DNA of 23,183 nt from an uncultured Oscillospiraceae bacterium (GTDB lineage: Bacteria > Bacillota > Clostridia > Oscillospirales > Oscillospiraceae), in the NCBI GenBank assembly GCA_910587395.1, contig CAJULJ010000042.1:1-23183 (forward strand). Reading direction: 5' to 3'. A model generated the notes under the pieces. The model saw only the letters and a list, made by a program, of their open reading frames with translations. It ran no database searches and was not told the DNA's origin. Position numbers and translations under genes: made by a program. Positions 1-8,429 of this stretch are shown here, one piece after another; within the stretch, counting starts at the first letter, position 1, and every line of letters begins with the position of its first letter.

Positions 1-179
1 TTTTTTGCCGTTTTTCAGGAACCTTTCGGCGGCGTAAGATAGGATAAGCCATCCTATTTGCGGTCGAACCGGGGGGAAAGCGCCCGAAATCAGTTAACAA
101 ATCTGGAAAAACATTGCATATCCGACAATCAGCGGCAAAAGAACGCATTGCCTGCCATGGCTTGCCGCCGGAAAGGGAG

Positions 180-210
180 TATAATGGTAATATCAGCTTA
201 TCATCGGAGG
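180..210 (+). promoter_or_regulatory. Putative -10 box and ribosome site of the phosphorylase operon
   Basis: A perfect TATAAT lies at 180-185, and CGGAGG at 205-210 sits 8 nt before the ATG at 219. No recognisable -35 box lies 16-19 bp upstream of the TATAAT. This would fit a promoter that needs an activator, for example the YesN-type regulator encoded further down, but that is inference. Bases 1-179 hold no gene I can support. They begin with a T-run that may be the tail of an upstream terminator, and hold a small inverted repeat at 39-57 (ATAGGAT/ATCCTAT, 5-nt loop). Confidence 0.4.
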
Positions 211-218
211 GGAACGCC

Positions 219-2618
219 ATGCGATACGGATACTTCGACCAGGACAAGCGGGAATATGTCATCGACCGGGTGGATGTACCGGTGTCCTGGACCAATTATC
301 TGGGGGTGGAGGATCTGGCCGCCGTGGTCAACCACACCGCCGGAGGCTATCTTTTTTACAAAAGCCCGGAGCATCACCGAATCACCCGCTTCCGGCCCAA
401 CGGCGTGCCCATGGACCGTCCGGGGCACTACATTTACATCCGGGACGATGGCACGGGGGAATATTGGTCCGTGTCCTGGCAGCCCTGCGGCGGAGACCGG
501 AGGGACTGCCGGTGCCGCCATGGGCTGAGCTACTCGGTCTATGAGTGTACCGGTCACGGCGTGAACGCCGCCCAGACGCTGTTCATCCCCCAAGGGGAGA
601 ACGTGGAGCTGTGGAGCCTGGCGCTGGAGAACGCGTCGGGGAGGCCCCGCTCACTGAGCGTATATTCCTACGCCGAATTTTCCTATCATCAGATCCCCAT
701 CGACAACCAGAATTTCCAGATGTCCCTGTACTGCGCCGGAAGCGATTACGCGGACGGTGTCATCGACTATGAGTTGTTTTATGAGCACGCCCACCAGTTC
801 ATGGCGGCGTCTTTTGAGCCGGACGGCTTTGACTGCCTGCGGGACAGCTTCCTTGGTCCCTATTGCACGGAAACAAATCCGCTGGCGGTGGAGCGGGGGG
901 AGTGCTTTTCCTCTGTGGAGAAGGGGAACAATCACTGCGCCGTGCTGCAAAAGCGGCTCACCCTGAACCCCGGCGAGACGGCCCGCCTGACGTGGATGCT
1001 GGGCGAGGGGGACCGGGCCGAGGGAAAGCGGCTCCGGGAAAAATACCGGGACCCCGCCGCGGTGGACGCCGCCCTGGCCGGTCTGGCCCGTTACTGGGAC
1101 GCCAAGCTGTCCAAGCTCCGGGTATCCACTCCGGATTCGGACATGGACGCCATGCTCAACACATGGAACCTGTACCAGAGCGAGGTAAACGTGATGTTTT
1201 CCCGGTTTGCCTCGTTCATTGAGGTGGGGGGGCGCACCGGCCTGGGTTATCGGGACACCGCCCAGGACGCCATGACCATCCCCCACTCCAATCCCGAGGG
1301 GTGCAGAAAGCGCATCATGCAGCTGATGCAGGGACTCACCGGCGCCGGCTACGGCCTGCACCTGTTTGACCCGGCCTGGTTCGGGCCCCAGCCGGAAAAG
1401 CCGGCGTACAAGTCCCCCACCGTCATCCCCATCCCGGACAAGGCGTCCATCGTCCACGGGCTGGAGGACGCCTGCGCCGACGACGCGCTGTGGCTGGTGG
1501 CGGCGGCGGTGGAATACGTTCGGGAGACGGGAGAGCTGTCCCTTTTTGACGAGACGGCGGGCTATGCCGGCGGCGGCGAGGGGACGGTATATGAGCATCT
1601 GAAAAGGATTTTGGATTTCTCCGCCGCTCAGGTGGGAGCCCACGGCATCTGCAAGGGCCTGCGGGCGGACTGGAACGACTGCCTGAACCTGGGCGGCGGC
1701 GAGAGCGCCATGGTGTCCTTCCTCCACATCTGGGCGCTGGGGCATTTTGTGGACGCCGCCCGCGCCCTGGGCCGGGAGGAGGATGCCGTTCACTACGAAG
1801 CCATGCGCCGTGCCGCCGTCGAGACCTGCGAGCGGGAGCTGTGGGACGGGGAGTGGTATCTCCGGGGGATCACAGCGGACGGGCGGAAGATCGGAACCCG
1901 CGCCGACACCGAGGGCCGGGTCCATCTGGAGAGCAACGTCTGGGCGGTGCTGTCCGGCGCGGCTCAGGGAGAGCGGGCGCTCAAGGCCATGGACGCGGTG
2001 AATGAATACCTGTACACAGACTACGGCCTGCGGCTCAACGCCCCGTCCTATACCCGGCCCGACGACGCCATCGGTTTCGTCACCCGTGTGTACCCTGGTA
2101 TTAAGGAAAACGGCTCCATTTTCTCCCACCCAAACCCCTGGGCATGGTGCGCCGAGGCTGTGCTGGGCCGGGGAAGCCGGGCCATGAAGTTTTATCGGGC
2201 CTTGTGTCCCGCCGCGCAAAATGATAAAATAGAGATCAGGCAGAGCGAGCCCTACTCCTACTGCCAGTTCGTCATGGGTCCCGACCACACGGCTTTCGGC
2301 CGGGCGAGGCACCCGTTTATGACCGGCTCCGGCGGGTGGAGCTACTTCGCCGCCACCCGGTACATTCTGGGGGTGCGGCCCCGGTTCGGCGGCCTGCTGG
2401 TGGACCCGTGTGTCCCGGCGGACTGGGAGGGCTTCCAGATGACCCGGGTGTGGCGGGGGGCGGAGTACCGCATCACCGTGAAAAACCCGGACGGAGTGGA
2501 GAAGGGCGTCGCCTCCATCACTTGCAACGGGCGGACCGTGGACGGACTGCTGCCTGCCCAACCGGCGGGGAGCGTCAATGAGGTCACGGTCGTTATGGGA
2601 AGGAGCGAGAGAGAATGA
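219..2618 (+). CDS. chbP: GH94 phosphorylase, N,N'-diacetylchitobiose phosphorylase-like
   Basis: Cytoplasmic inverting phosphorylase of 799 residues, the usual length for chitobiose or cellobiose phosphorylases. It splits a beta-linked disaccharide with inorganic phosphate to give a sugar 1-phosphate and a free sugar. The N-terminal beta-sandwich (about 1-270) is followed by the (alpha/alpha)6 catalytic barrel. The WNDCLN motif places the catalytic general acid at Asp487. The opening MRYGYFDQDKREYV and the segment SRFASFIEVGGRTGLGYRD resemble my recollection of Vibrio chitobiose phosphorylase more than cellobiose phosphorylase. Val624 (TRVYPG) lies where Vibrio has Val631, a position that is Glu in cellobiose phosphorylase and makes room for the N-acetyl group. 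The ATG at 219 is chosen over the in-frame start at 114 because of CGGAGG at 205-210 and family alignment. Its stop overlaps the next start (ATGA). Family call is secure; GlcNAc-GlcNAc specificity is inferred, and a glucose disaccharide remains possible. Confidence 0.9.
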   Translation: MRYGYFDQDKREYVIDRVDVPVSWTNYLGVEDLAAVVNHTAGGYLFYKSPEHHRITRFRPNGVPMDRPGHYIYIRDDGTGEYWSVSWQPCGGDRRDCRCRHGLSYSVYECTGHGVNAAQTLFIPQGENVELWSLALENASGRPRSLSVYSYAEFSYHQIPIDNQNFQMSLYCAGSDYADGVIDYELFYEHAHQFMAASFEPDGFDCLRDSFLGPYCTETNPLAVERGECFSSVEKGNNHCAVLQKRLTLNPGETARLTWMLGEGDRAEGKRLREKYRDPAAVDAALAGLARYWDAKLSKLRVSTPDSDMDAMLNTWNLYQSEVNVMFSRFASFIEVGGRTGLGYRDTAQDAMTIPHSNPEGCRKRIMQLMQGLTGAGYGLHLFDPAWFGPQPEKPAYKSPTVIPIPDKASIVHGLEDACADDALWLVAAAVEYVRETGELSLFDETAGYAGGGEGTVYEHLKRILDFSAAQVGAHGICKGLRADWNDCLNLGGGESAMVSFLHIWALGHFVDAARALGREEDAVHYEAMRRAAVETCERELWDGEWYLRGITADGRKIGTRADTEGRVHLESNVWAVLSGAAQGERALKAMDAVNEYLYTDYGLRLNAPSYTRPDDAIGFVTRVYPGIKENGSIFSHPNPWAWCAEAVLGRGSRAMKFYRALCPAAQNDKIEIRQSEPYSYCQFVMGPDHTAFGRARHPFMTGSGGWSYFAATRYILGVRPRFGGLLVDPCVPADWEGFQMTRVWRGAEYRITVKNPDGVEKGVASITCNGRTVDGLLPAQPAGSVNEVTVVMGRSERE

Positions 2619-4048
2619 GTATCGAATTTGGCACCGGCGGCTGGCGGGCCATCATCGGGGACGGCTTCACCAAGGACAATGTCCAGCGGCTGTCCGCCGC
2701 GCTGGCCCGGAAAATGACGGACGAGGGCGTGTCCCAGCGGGGCTTTCTGGTGGGGTATGACCGGCGGTTTCTCTCCAGGGAGGCCGCCCATTGGGCGGCG
2801 GAGGTCATGGCCGGGGCGGACGTGCCCTGCATGGTGGTGGAGCGGGAGGCTCCCACCCCCCTCATCATGTTCGCCGTGCGCTACTATGAGCTGTCCTACG
2901 GCATGGCGGTGACCGCCAGCCACAACCCGGCGCTGTATAACGGCGTGAAGGTGTTTACCAAAGGCGGTCGGGATGCGGACGAGGTGGTCACCGGCAGCAT
3001 CGAGGAGTACCTCACCGCCCTGCCCGGCGGGCCCTATCCCATCGTCCCCTATGAGGAGGGGGTGCGCACCGGCCAGATCCAGATCATCGACCCCATGAAC
3101 TCCTACATCGACTCGGTGATCCGCTCGGTGAACATGGACGCCATCCGCTCCCGGGGGCTGAAGGTGGTGCTGGACCCCATGTACGGCGTGTCCAAAACCG
3201 CCCTTCAGACCATCCTCATCACCGCCCGGTGCGATGTGGATGTCATCCACGAGCGGCGGGACGCCCTGTTCGGCGGGCGGCTCCCCGCCCCCAACAGCAA
3301 GACCCTCATCGGCCTGCGCAGCTTTGTGGAGGAAAACGGCTGTGACATCGGCATCGCCACCGACGGCGACGCGGACCGCCTGGGGGTCATCGACGACCGG
3401 GGCGAGTTCCTGCATCCCAACAAGATTCTGGTGCTGCTGTATTACTATCTGCTGCGCTACAAGGGCTGGCACGGGGCGGCGGTGCGCAACATCGCCACCA
3501 CCCACCTGCTGGACGCCATCGCGGCGGAGTTCGGCGAGACCTGCTACGAGGTGCCCGTGGGCTTCAAGCACATCTCCGGCAAGATGCTGGAGACCGGGGC
3601 GGTCATCGGCGGGGAGAGCTCCGGCGGCCTGACGGTCCGGGGGCACATCCAGGGCAAGGACGGCATCTACGCCGCCGCTTTGCTGGTGGAGATGATGGCC
3701 ACCACGGGCAGGCGGCTGTCGGAAATCTATCAGGAGATCGTGGAGCGCTACGGCGTCTTTGAGATGGCCGAGCGGGGCTACCGCTTCTCCCTGGAGGAAA
3801 AGGAGCGCATCAACAAGCTGCTGATGGAGGACAAGCTGCTGCCCGACTTCGGTCTGGACATCGAAAAGGTCAGCTATGCCGACGGCTGCAAGGTGTACTT
3901 CCGGGACGGCGGCTGGGTGGTGAGCCGTTTCTCCGGCACGGAGCCCCTGCTGCGGGTATTCTGCGAGATGGACACCATGGAGCGGGCCGCTGCCGCCGCG
4001 GCGCAGATGGAGGCGTTCCTGGGCCTGAGGGAGCGGAACATCGAGTAA
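2615..4048 (+). CDS. Phosphohexomutase (phosphoglucomutase/phosphomannomutase family)
   Basis: Alpha-D-phosphohexomutase of 477 residues, converting a sugar 1-phosphate to the 6-phosphate in the cytoplasm. All family motifs are visible: the TASHNP active-site loop with the phosphoserine at about Ser102, the DGDADR metal-binding loop at 250-255, and the SGTEP phosphate-binding loop near 440-444. It starts inside the stop codon of the phosphorylase gene (ATGA, 4-bp overlap), so the two are probably translationally coupled. The natural role is to turn the phosphorylase product (GlcNAc-1-P or Glc-1-P) into the 6-phosphate. A phosphorylase next to such a mutase is also known in Vibrio chitin-utilisation loci. 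The sequence alone does not separate phosphoglucomutase from phosphoacetylglucosamine mutase activity. A strong terminator follows. Confidence 0.9.
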   Translation: MSIEFGTGGWRAIIGDGFTKDNVQRLSAALARKMTDEGVSQRGFLVGYDRRFLSREAAHWAAEVMAGADVPCMVVEREAPTPLIMFAVRYYELSYGMAVTASHNPALYNGVKVFTKGGRDADEVVTGSIEEYLTALPGGPYPIVPYEEGVRTGQIQIIDPMNSYIDSVIRSVNMDAIRSRGLKVVLDPMYGVSKTALQTILITARCDVDVIHERRDALFGGRLPAPNSKTLIGLRSFVEENGCDIGIATDGDADRLGVIDDRGEFLHPNKILVLLYYYLLRYKGWHGAAVRNIATTHLLDAIAAEFGETCYEVPVGFKHISGKMLETGAVIGGESSGGLTVRGHIQGKDGIYAAALLVEMMATTGRRLSEIYQEIVERYGVFEMAERGYRFSLEEKERINKLLMEDKLLPDFGLDIEKVSYADGCKVYFRDGGWVVSRFSGTEPLLRVFCEMDTMERAAAAAAQMEAFLGLRERNIE

Positions 4049-4051
4049 AAC

Positions 4052-4087
4052 AACGGGGGACCGGGCTGCGGTCCCCCGTTTTCGTTC
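4052..4087 (+). terminator. Rho-independent terminator after the mutase gene
   Basis: Perfect 12-bp stem, AACGGGGGACCG at 4052-4063 with CGGTCCCCCGTT at 4069-4080, and a 5-nt loop. TTCGTTCT follows. It lies directly after the mutase stop codon and separates the phosphorylase-mutase pair from the kinase gene. Confidence 0.85.
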
Positions 4088-4107
4088 TGGAGCTTTTTCC
4101 CAGGGCG

Positions 4108-4116
4108 TGGTATACT
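4108..4116 (+). promoter_or_regulatory. Extended -10 promoter for the sensor kinase gene
   Basis: TGGTATACT, an extended -10 (TGn plus TATACT at 4111-4116), lies between the terminator and the kinase start. No good -35 is present at 17 bp, which extended -10 promoters tolerate. Transcription would begin near 4123, leaving a short leader that includes the AAAGGAGG ribosome site around 4138-4145. Confidence 0.5.
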
Positions 4117-4154
4117 TGACACAAGTGCTTGAAACTGGAAAGGAGGGCCGCGCT

Positions 4155-5852
4155 ATGGCACATGACCGCGGCAAACGCTCCCTGCGGGGACAGATGGCGT
4201 TTATCATCCTGCTGTGCTGGCTGCTGCCCATGGCGCTGGCCGCCGTCTTTTTGGGCAGCTACCTGACCTTCGGCCTGGGCCGTCAGAGCCGCCGGGCCAT
4301 CGCCGAGCAGTTCCAGCTCAACCTGCAAATGGGGGCCGACCGGGTGGAGAGCGCCATAGAGGCCTCCCGCCTGCCCTCCTATGACCCGGAGTTCCGCGCC
4401 GGCTGGAACCAGTATATCCGGGACCGGGAATACGCGCTTTTGTACCGCCGCTGGTTCACCCTGTTCACCCGCCTGTACCAGTCGGACAGCCGCTTCCGGT
4501 ACGCCATGTTCTGTTTTTCCGAGGACCCGGAGGGCAGGTCCATCACGGTGGTGAACGGCAGCACCGGTCTGTTGTCCACCCGCCAGGTGCAGGAGAAGTG
4601 GCGGGACGATCTGCCCGCGGTGCTGGAGCTGGCGGCGGGGCTGGATACCTCGGTGGGCTTTCTGGAGCAGGGGGGAGAGCTCTACATGGTGCGCAATCTG
4701 ATGGATTCCGGCTACCGGTCCGTAGGGGTGCTGGCCCTGGCGCTGAATCAGCCCTATTTCTTCGAGGACCTGTCCTTGCTGGCCTGGGCTTCGGCGGTGT
4801 CCGTCGAGCTGGGCGGGAGCACCGTGCTTCCCATCAAGGGCGAGGCTCCGCCCCGGCCGGGGGAGGATGCGCTGAATTATGTGGTCGATAAGCGGGACTT
4901 CACCCTTCGGGGCCGGGCTGTGGTGGATTACGGGGTGCTGCTGGCGGGCTTTGAGGCCTATCCCTGGATGCTGGGGGCCATGGCGCTGTCCCTGCTTTTG
5001 CTGCTGCTGTTCACCTTCCGCTTTTTCCGGCGGAAAATTTCCCAGCCCATCGACGCGCTGATGGCGGGCGCGGCGGACATACGGGAGGGCAAATGGGGCC
5101 GCCGCGTCGACTGTCAGGCGGGCAGCCGGGAGTTTGAATATCTCACCGACTCCTTCAACCAGATGTCCGCCCAGCTGCAAAACCAGTTCGACTGCCTCTA
5201 TCAGGAAGAGCTGGCCCGGCGGGACGCCCAGATCAAGGCGCTCCAGGCCCATATCAACCCACACTTTCTCAACAACACTCTGGAGACCATCAACTGGCAG
5301 GCCCGCATGAGCGGGGACGCGAAGGCGTCCAAGATGATCGAGGCCCTGTCCACCGTGCTGGACGCGGCGCTGGACCGCAAGGGGATGCCCGAGGTGCGTC
5401 TGGCCGAGGAGATGACCTATGTCAACGCCTACCTCTATATCGTCGCCCAGCGCTTCGGCCGGCGGCTGACGGTGGACATCGACCTGCCCGACCAGCTCAT
5501 GGACTGCATGGTGCCCCGGCTCATCCTCCAGCCGGTCATCGAGAACGCGGTGGAGCACGGCATCAAGCCCGGCGGTCAGGGCCGGGTGGCCCTGCGCGGA
5601 TATTTGAAGGAAGAGTTTCTGATTCTGGAGATCGAGAACGACGGCGGCCTGTCTGCCGGGGACGAAGGACACATCGCCCGCCTGCTCTCCCCGGACTACG
5701 ACATGGCCGGGGAGCCGTCGGGCAACATCGGCATCGCCAACGTGAACCAGCGCCTGCGCATCCTCTACGGGCCCCGGTGCGGCCTGTCTATTTTCCCCGG
5801 CCAGGGCGCCCTGGTCACCGCCCGGCTCACCATCACCCATTCCTCCATCTAG
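4155..5852 (+). CDS. YesM-type sensor histidine kinase
   Basis: Membrane sensor kinase of 565 residues from the ATG at 4155, which has AAAGGAGG 9 nt upstream; an in-frame GTG at 4107 has no ribosome site. Layout: a first membrane helix at about 12-35, an extracellular sensing domain of about 230 residues, a second helix at about 272-292, a HAMP linker, then the His_kinase/HATPase module of the YesM (LytS-like) class. The phosphorylated histidine is His370 in the INPHFLNN motif. The N-box ENAVEHGI places Asn464, and the G-box GNIGIANVNQRL starts near 523. This class pairs with YesN-type AraC response regulators, and one is encoded at 9340-10080 after the importer. The likely input is an extracellular oligosaccharide or the loaded lipoprotein; the ligand is not readable from sequence. 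Confidence 0.92.
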   Translation: MAHDRGKRSLRGQMAFIILLCWLLPMALAAVFLGSYLTFGLGRQSRRAIAEQFQLNLQMGADRVESAIEASRLPSYDPEFRAGWNQYIRDREYALLYRRWFTLFTRLYQSDSRFRYAMFCFSEDPEGRSITVVNGSTGLLSTRQVQEKWRDDLPAVLELAAGLDTSVGFLEQGGELYMVRNLMDSGYRSVGVLALALNQPYFFEDLSLLAWASAVSVELGGSTVLPIKGEAPPRPGEDALNYVVDKRDFTLRGRAVVDYGVLLAGFEAYPWMLGAMALSLLLLLLFTFRFFRRKISQPIDALMAGAADIREGKWGRRVDCQAGSREFEYLTDSFNQMSAQLQNQFDCLYQEELARRDAQIKALQAHINPHFLNNTLETINWQARMSGDAKASKMIEALSTVLDAALDRKGMPEVRLAEEMTYVNAYLYIVAQRFGRRLTVDIDLPDQLMDCMVPRLILQPVIENAVEHGIKPGGQGRVALRGYLKEEFLILEIENDGGLSAGDEGHIARLLSPDYDMAGEPSGNIGIANVNQRLRILYGPRCGLSIFPGQGALVTARLTITHSSI

Positions 5853-6026
5853 TCCGAATTTGTTATTTTTTGTCTCCTCTTGTCCCGGCTGTCCAGCCCC
5901 GTTTGCCCTTCCGCAAGGATGTACAAGAAATGGCAATTGGGGCTATTCGCCTCCAGAGCAAAATGAGGTATTATGATATTGCACAAAATCAGCGCGGGAC
6001 GTGCAAAAAATTATGGAGGTTTTACT

Positions 6027-7349
6027 ATGAAAAGGAACAGACTTCTTGCACTGCTTCTTGCCGCCATGATGCTCCTGGGTCTGCTGGCAGGCTGCAACAA
6101 TCAGCCCTCCGGCGACGCATCCAAGAACCCCGACGGCGGTCAGGAGACCAGGCAGCCCTCCGGCTCCTCCGTGGAGCTGAACGTGGTCACCTCCTACGGC
6201 GGCGACGACGGCCACCGCAAGGACTATGAGAACGCCGTGAAGGATTACGAGAACGCCACCGGCAACAAAATCCTGGACGCCTCCGCCACCTCCAACGAGG
6301 AGTGGAAGGCCAAGGTGCTCACCGACTTCCAGACCGGCACCGAGCCCGACGTGCTGTTCTTCTTCACCAACGCCGGCGCCGACCCCATCATCCAGGCGGG
6401 CAAGGTGGTGGACCTGGACACCATCCGGGCCGAGTACCCCGACTACGCCTCCAACATGCGCGGCTCCATGATGGCCGCGGCCTCCGACGGAAAGATCTAT
6501 GCCGTCCCCTCCTCCGGCTTCTGGGAGAACATGTTCGTCAACACCAAGGTGCTGGCCGACTGCGGCATTGAGATTCCCGGCCCGGACTACACCTGGGAGC
6601 AGTTCCTCGCCGACTGCCAGACCATCAAGGACAAGGGCTACACCCCCATCGCCTGCTCTCTGTTTGAGGTCCCCCACTACTGGTTCGAGTTCTGCGTGAT
6701 GAATAACGGCACTCTGGACAATCACCTGGACATCCCCGCCGACGCCGGAGACGCCGCGGGCCGGAAGTGGTGCGCCGCCCTCAACGACATGAAGGACCTG
6801 TACGAGAAGGGCTTCTTCCCCGTCAACACCCTGACCGCCACCGACCCTGAGACCGTCCAGCTCTTCGGCGACGGCGAGGCCGCCTTCCTCATCGACGGCT
6901 CCTGGAAGGTCAGCTACTTCATGGAGAATTACCCCGACGGCCTGGGCGACTACGCCATCTCCTACGTCCCCGCCAAGGGGGAGCGTACCGCCAGCCAGGC
7001 CATCGGCGGCATCTCCATGGGCTACTTCATCACTAAGAAGGCCTGGGACGACCCCGCCAAGCGGGAGGCCGCGGTGAAGTTTGTGGAGCACATGACCTCT
7101 GACGGCGTGATGAGCACCTTCGTCACCACCGAGGTCACCGCCCTGAAGAACGGCGTGTCCCCCTCCGGCCTGAACGAGCTCCAGCAGTCCGCCGCCGACG
7201 CCAACGCCTACATCACCGGCGTGGTGGGGGCCGTGCAGGACACCGTTTCCAGCGAGTGCAAGACCGACCTGTTTGCCAACGTGCAGAACGTGGTCACCGG
7301 CGCCATGACCCCCGAGGAGGCCGTGAACTCCGCCATCGCGCTGAACTGA
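6027..7349 (+). CDS. ABC sugar-binding lipoprotein (CUT1 family)
   Basis: Extracytoplasmic solute-binding protein of 440 residues, family 1 (SBP_bac_1), that delivers an oligosaccharide to the two permeases downstream. The start at 6027 has GGAGG at 6015-6019 and opens a lipoprotein signal peptide: KR-rich start, hydrophobic core, then LLAGC with lipidated Cys23. A short Gly/Ser/Asn-rich tether follows, then the mature domain beginning ELNVVTSYGG. An earlier in-frame start at 5973 would bury the signal peptide and is rejected. A 174-bp gap separates it from the kinase gene, so it probably has its own promoter, but I see no convincing -35/-10 pair there. Context with a GH94 phosphorylase suggests a chitobiose- or cellobiose-type ligand; this is inference. 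Confidence 0.92.
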   Translation: MKRNRLLALLLAAMMLLGLLAGCNNQPSGDASKNPDGGQETRQPSGSSVELNVVTSYGGDDGHRKDYENAVKDYENATGNKILDASATSNEEWKAKVLTDFQTGTEPDVLFFFTNAGADPIIQAGKVVDLDTIRAEYPDYASNMRGSMMAAASDGKIYAVPSSGFWENMFVNTKVLADCGIEIPGPDYTWEQFLADCQTIKDKGYTPIACSLFEVPHYWFEFCVMNNGTLDNHLDIPADAGDAAGRKWCAALNDMKDLYEKGFFPVNTLTATDPETVQLFGDGEAAFLIDGSWKVSYFMENYPDGLGDYAISYVPAKGERTASQAIGGISMGYFITKKAWDDPAKREAAVKFVEHMTSDGVMSTFVTTEVTALKNGVSPSGLNELQQSAADANAYITGVVGAVQDTVSSECKTDLFANVQNVVTGAMTPEEAVNSAIALN

Positions 7350-7358
7350 GCCGATTCG

Positions 7359-7468
7359 GCGCAAAGTCCGCTTGACTTTGCTTCCGGCTTTGCCGAAAGC
7401 TTTGTCCGTTCCCTTGCGCCTCAGCTCCGACCCGCAACCGCTTCGCCGGGTTGCGGGTCGGTTTCTTA
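7359..7468 (+). terminator. Hairpin cluster between binding protein and permease genes
   Basis: Three stem-loops fill the spacer. The first pairs GCAAAGTC at 7361-7368 with GACTTTGC at 7374-7381. The second pairs GCTTT at 7387-7391 with AAAGC at 7396-7400. The last pairs CCGACCCGCAACC at 7427-7439 with GGTTGCGGGTCGG at 7449-7461 and is followed by TTTCTT. A competing long-range pairing, GGCGCAA (7359-7365) with TTGCGCC (7414-7420), is possible. The last hairpin looks like a leaky terminator or 3'-end stabiliser, which would give more binding-protein than permease mRNA. Confidence 0.7.
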
Positions 7469-7517
7469 GAGGCGGTCCGAACCATCTCACATCAACTACA
7501 AGGGAAGGTGGCCACAT

Positions 7518-8417
7518 ATGAATTCAAGCTCCACCCTGTATAAACGAAAAGGGCCGCTGGTGGTCTTTCTGGTCCCGGCGTTCCTGTTCCTCATCCTGTA
7601 CCTCTACTACCCCTTTGTCCAGAACATCATCAACAGCTTTTCCGACATCAGCGGCCTGGGCTCCGCCTCCCAGGGACTCAACGACCCCTGGTACGCCAAC
7701 TACGCCGCCCTGTTCAACGACTCCAAGCTGCGCACCGCTCTGGGAAATACGGTGATCCTCACCATCTGCACCGTGGTGTTCCAGGTGGGCATCGCCCTCA
7801 TCCTGGCCCTGCTGGTGGACTCCATCCGGGTGGGGGCCCAGCTGTTCCGCACACTGTATTTTTTCCCCATCGTCATCTCCGCCACCGCGTTGGGACTGAT
7901 GTTCAACCTCATCTTTCTCTACCCCAGCGGGATGCTCAACCAGCTGCTCATGAATCTGGGGCTCATCTCCGAGGGAATCGACTGGAAAAGCCAGAACCAT
8001 TTCATGGCCACCATGCTCACCCCGGTCATGTGGCAGTATGTGGGGTTCTATTTCGTCATCCTGGTCACCGGGCTGAACAACATCTCCCCCGACCTGTACG
8101 AGGCCGCCGCCCTGGACGGCTGCGTGGGGCTGAGCAAGGTGCGCTACATCACCCTGCCCCTGCTGCGCAGCGTGCTATGCACCTGTCTGGTGCTGGCCAT
8201 CACCGGGGCGCTGAAGGTGTTTGACCTGCCCTGGGTCATGTTCGGGCCCGGGATGCCGCTGGACCAGGGCTGGCTCACCGGGACCTATATGTACGACCAG
8301 ACCTTCAACCGGGGCAACGTGGACTACGGCTCGGCCATCGCCATGCTCATCGTGGTGCTGGGGGTGGTGCTGTCCAACATCGCCAACCGGGTGTTCAAGC
8401 CCCGGAACGACTTATAA
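7518..8417 (+). CDS. ABC sugar permease, MalF/UgpA type
   Basis: Integral membrane subunit of 299 residues of a CUT1 oligosaccharide importer, with about six transmembrane helices; the first is VVFLVPAFLFLILYLYY near 14-30. The cytoplasmic EAA loop that docks the ATPase reads EAAALDGCVGLSKVRYITLP, starting near residue 195. AAGGAAGGTGG stands just before the ATG. It forms a heterodimer with the permease encoded 12 bp downstream. No ATP-binding subunit is present anywhere in the window. The complex must borrow a shared MsmK/UgpC-type ATPase from elsewhere, as is common for CUT1 systems in Firmicutes. Confidence 0.93.
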   Translation: MNSSSTLYKRKGPLVVFLVPAFLFLILYLYYPFVQNIINSFSDISGLGSASQGLNDPWYANYAALFNDSKLRTALGNTVILTICTVVFQVGIALILALLVDSIRVGAQLFRTLYFFPIVISATALGLMFNLIFLYPSGMLNQLLMNLGLISEGIDWKSQNHFMATMLTPVMWQYVGFYFVILVTGLNNISPDLYEAAALDGCVGLSKVRYITLPLLRSVLCTCLVLAITGALKVFDLPWVMFGPGMPLDQGWLTGTYMYDQTFNRGNVDYGSAIAMLIVVLGVVLSNIANRVFKPRNDL

Positions 8418-8429
8418 GGAGGGGATGTC

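Noticed and set aside
37..59. Small inverted repeat near the left edge
   Set aside because: Only 7 bp of clean stem with no T-run; too weak to call a terminator or operator.
651..2561. 636-residue open frame on the - strand opposite the GH94 gene
   Set aside because: GC-rich codon bias leaves long antisense frames open. The protein is Gly/Val/His/Pro-rich with no domain, while the + strand frame has clear GH94 motifs.
4116..4121. Perfect TTGACA upstream of the kinase
   Set aside because: No -10 box lies 16-18 bp downstream, and the bases there form the ribosome site. The overlapping TGGTATACT is a better promoter candidate.
3870..5936. 688-residue - strand frame opposite the mutase end and kinase
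   Set aside because: Low-complexity shadow of the kinase gene. It spans a terminator and promoter on the other strand and has no ribosome site or family motif.
5972..5977. TATGAT upstream of the binding-protein gene
   Set aside because: No matching -35 and no extended -10, so I do not call a promoter, though one must lie in this gap if the gene is separately transcribed.
5943..7517. 524-residue - strand frame opposite the binding-protein gene
   Set aside because: Composition is nearly all Gly, Val, Leu and His, typical of antisense translation of a GC-rich gene.
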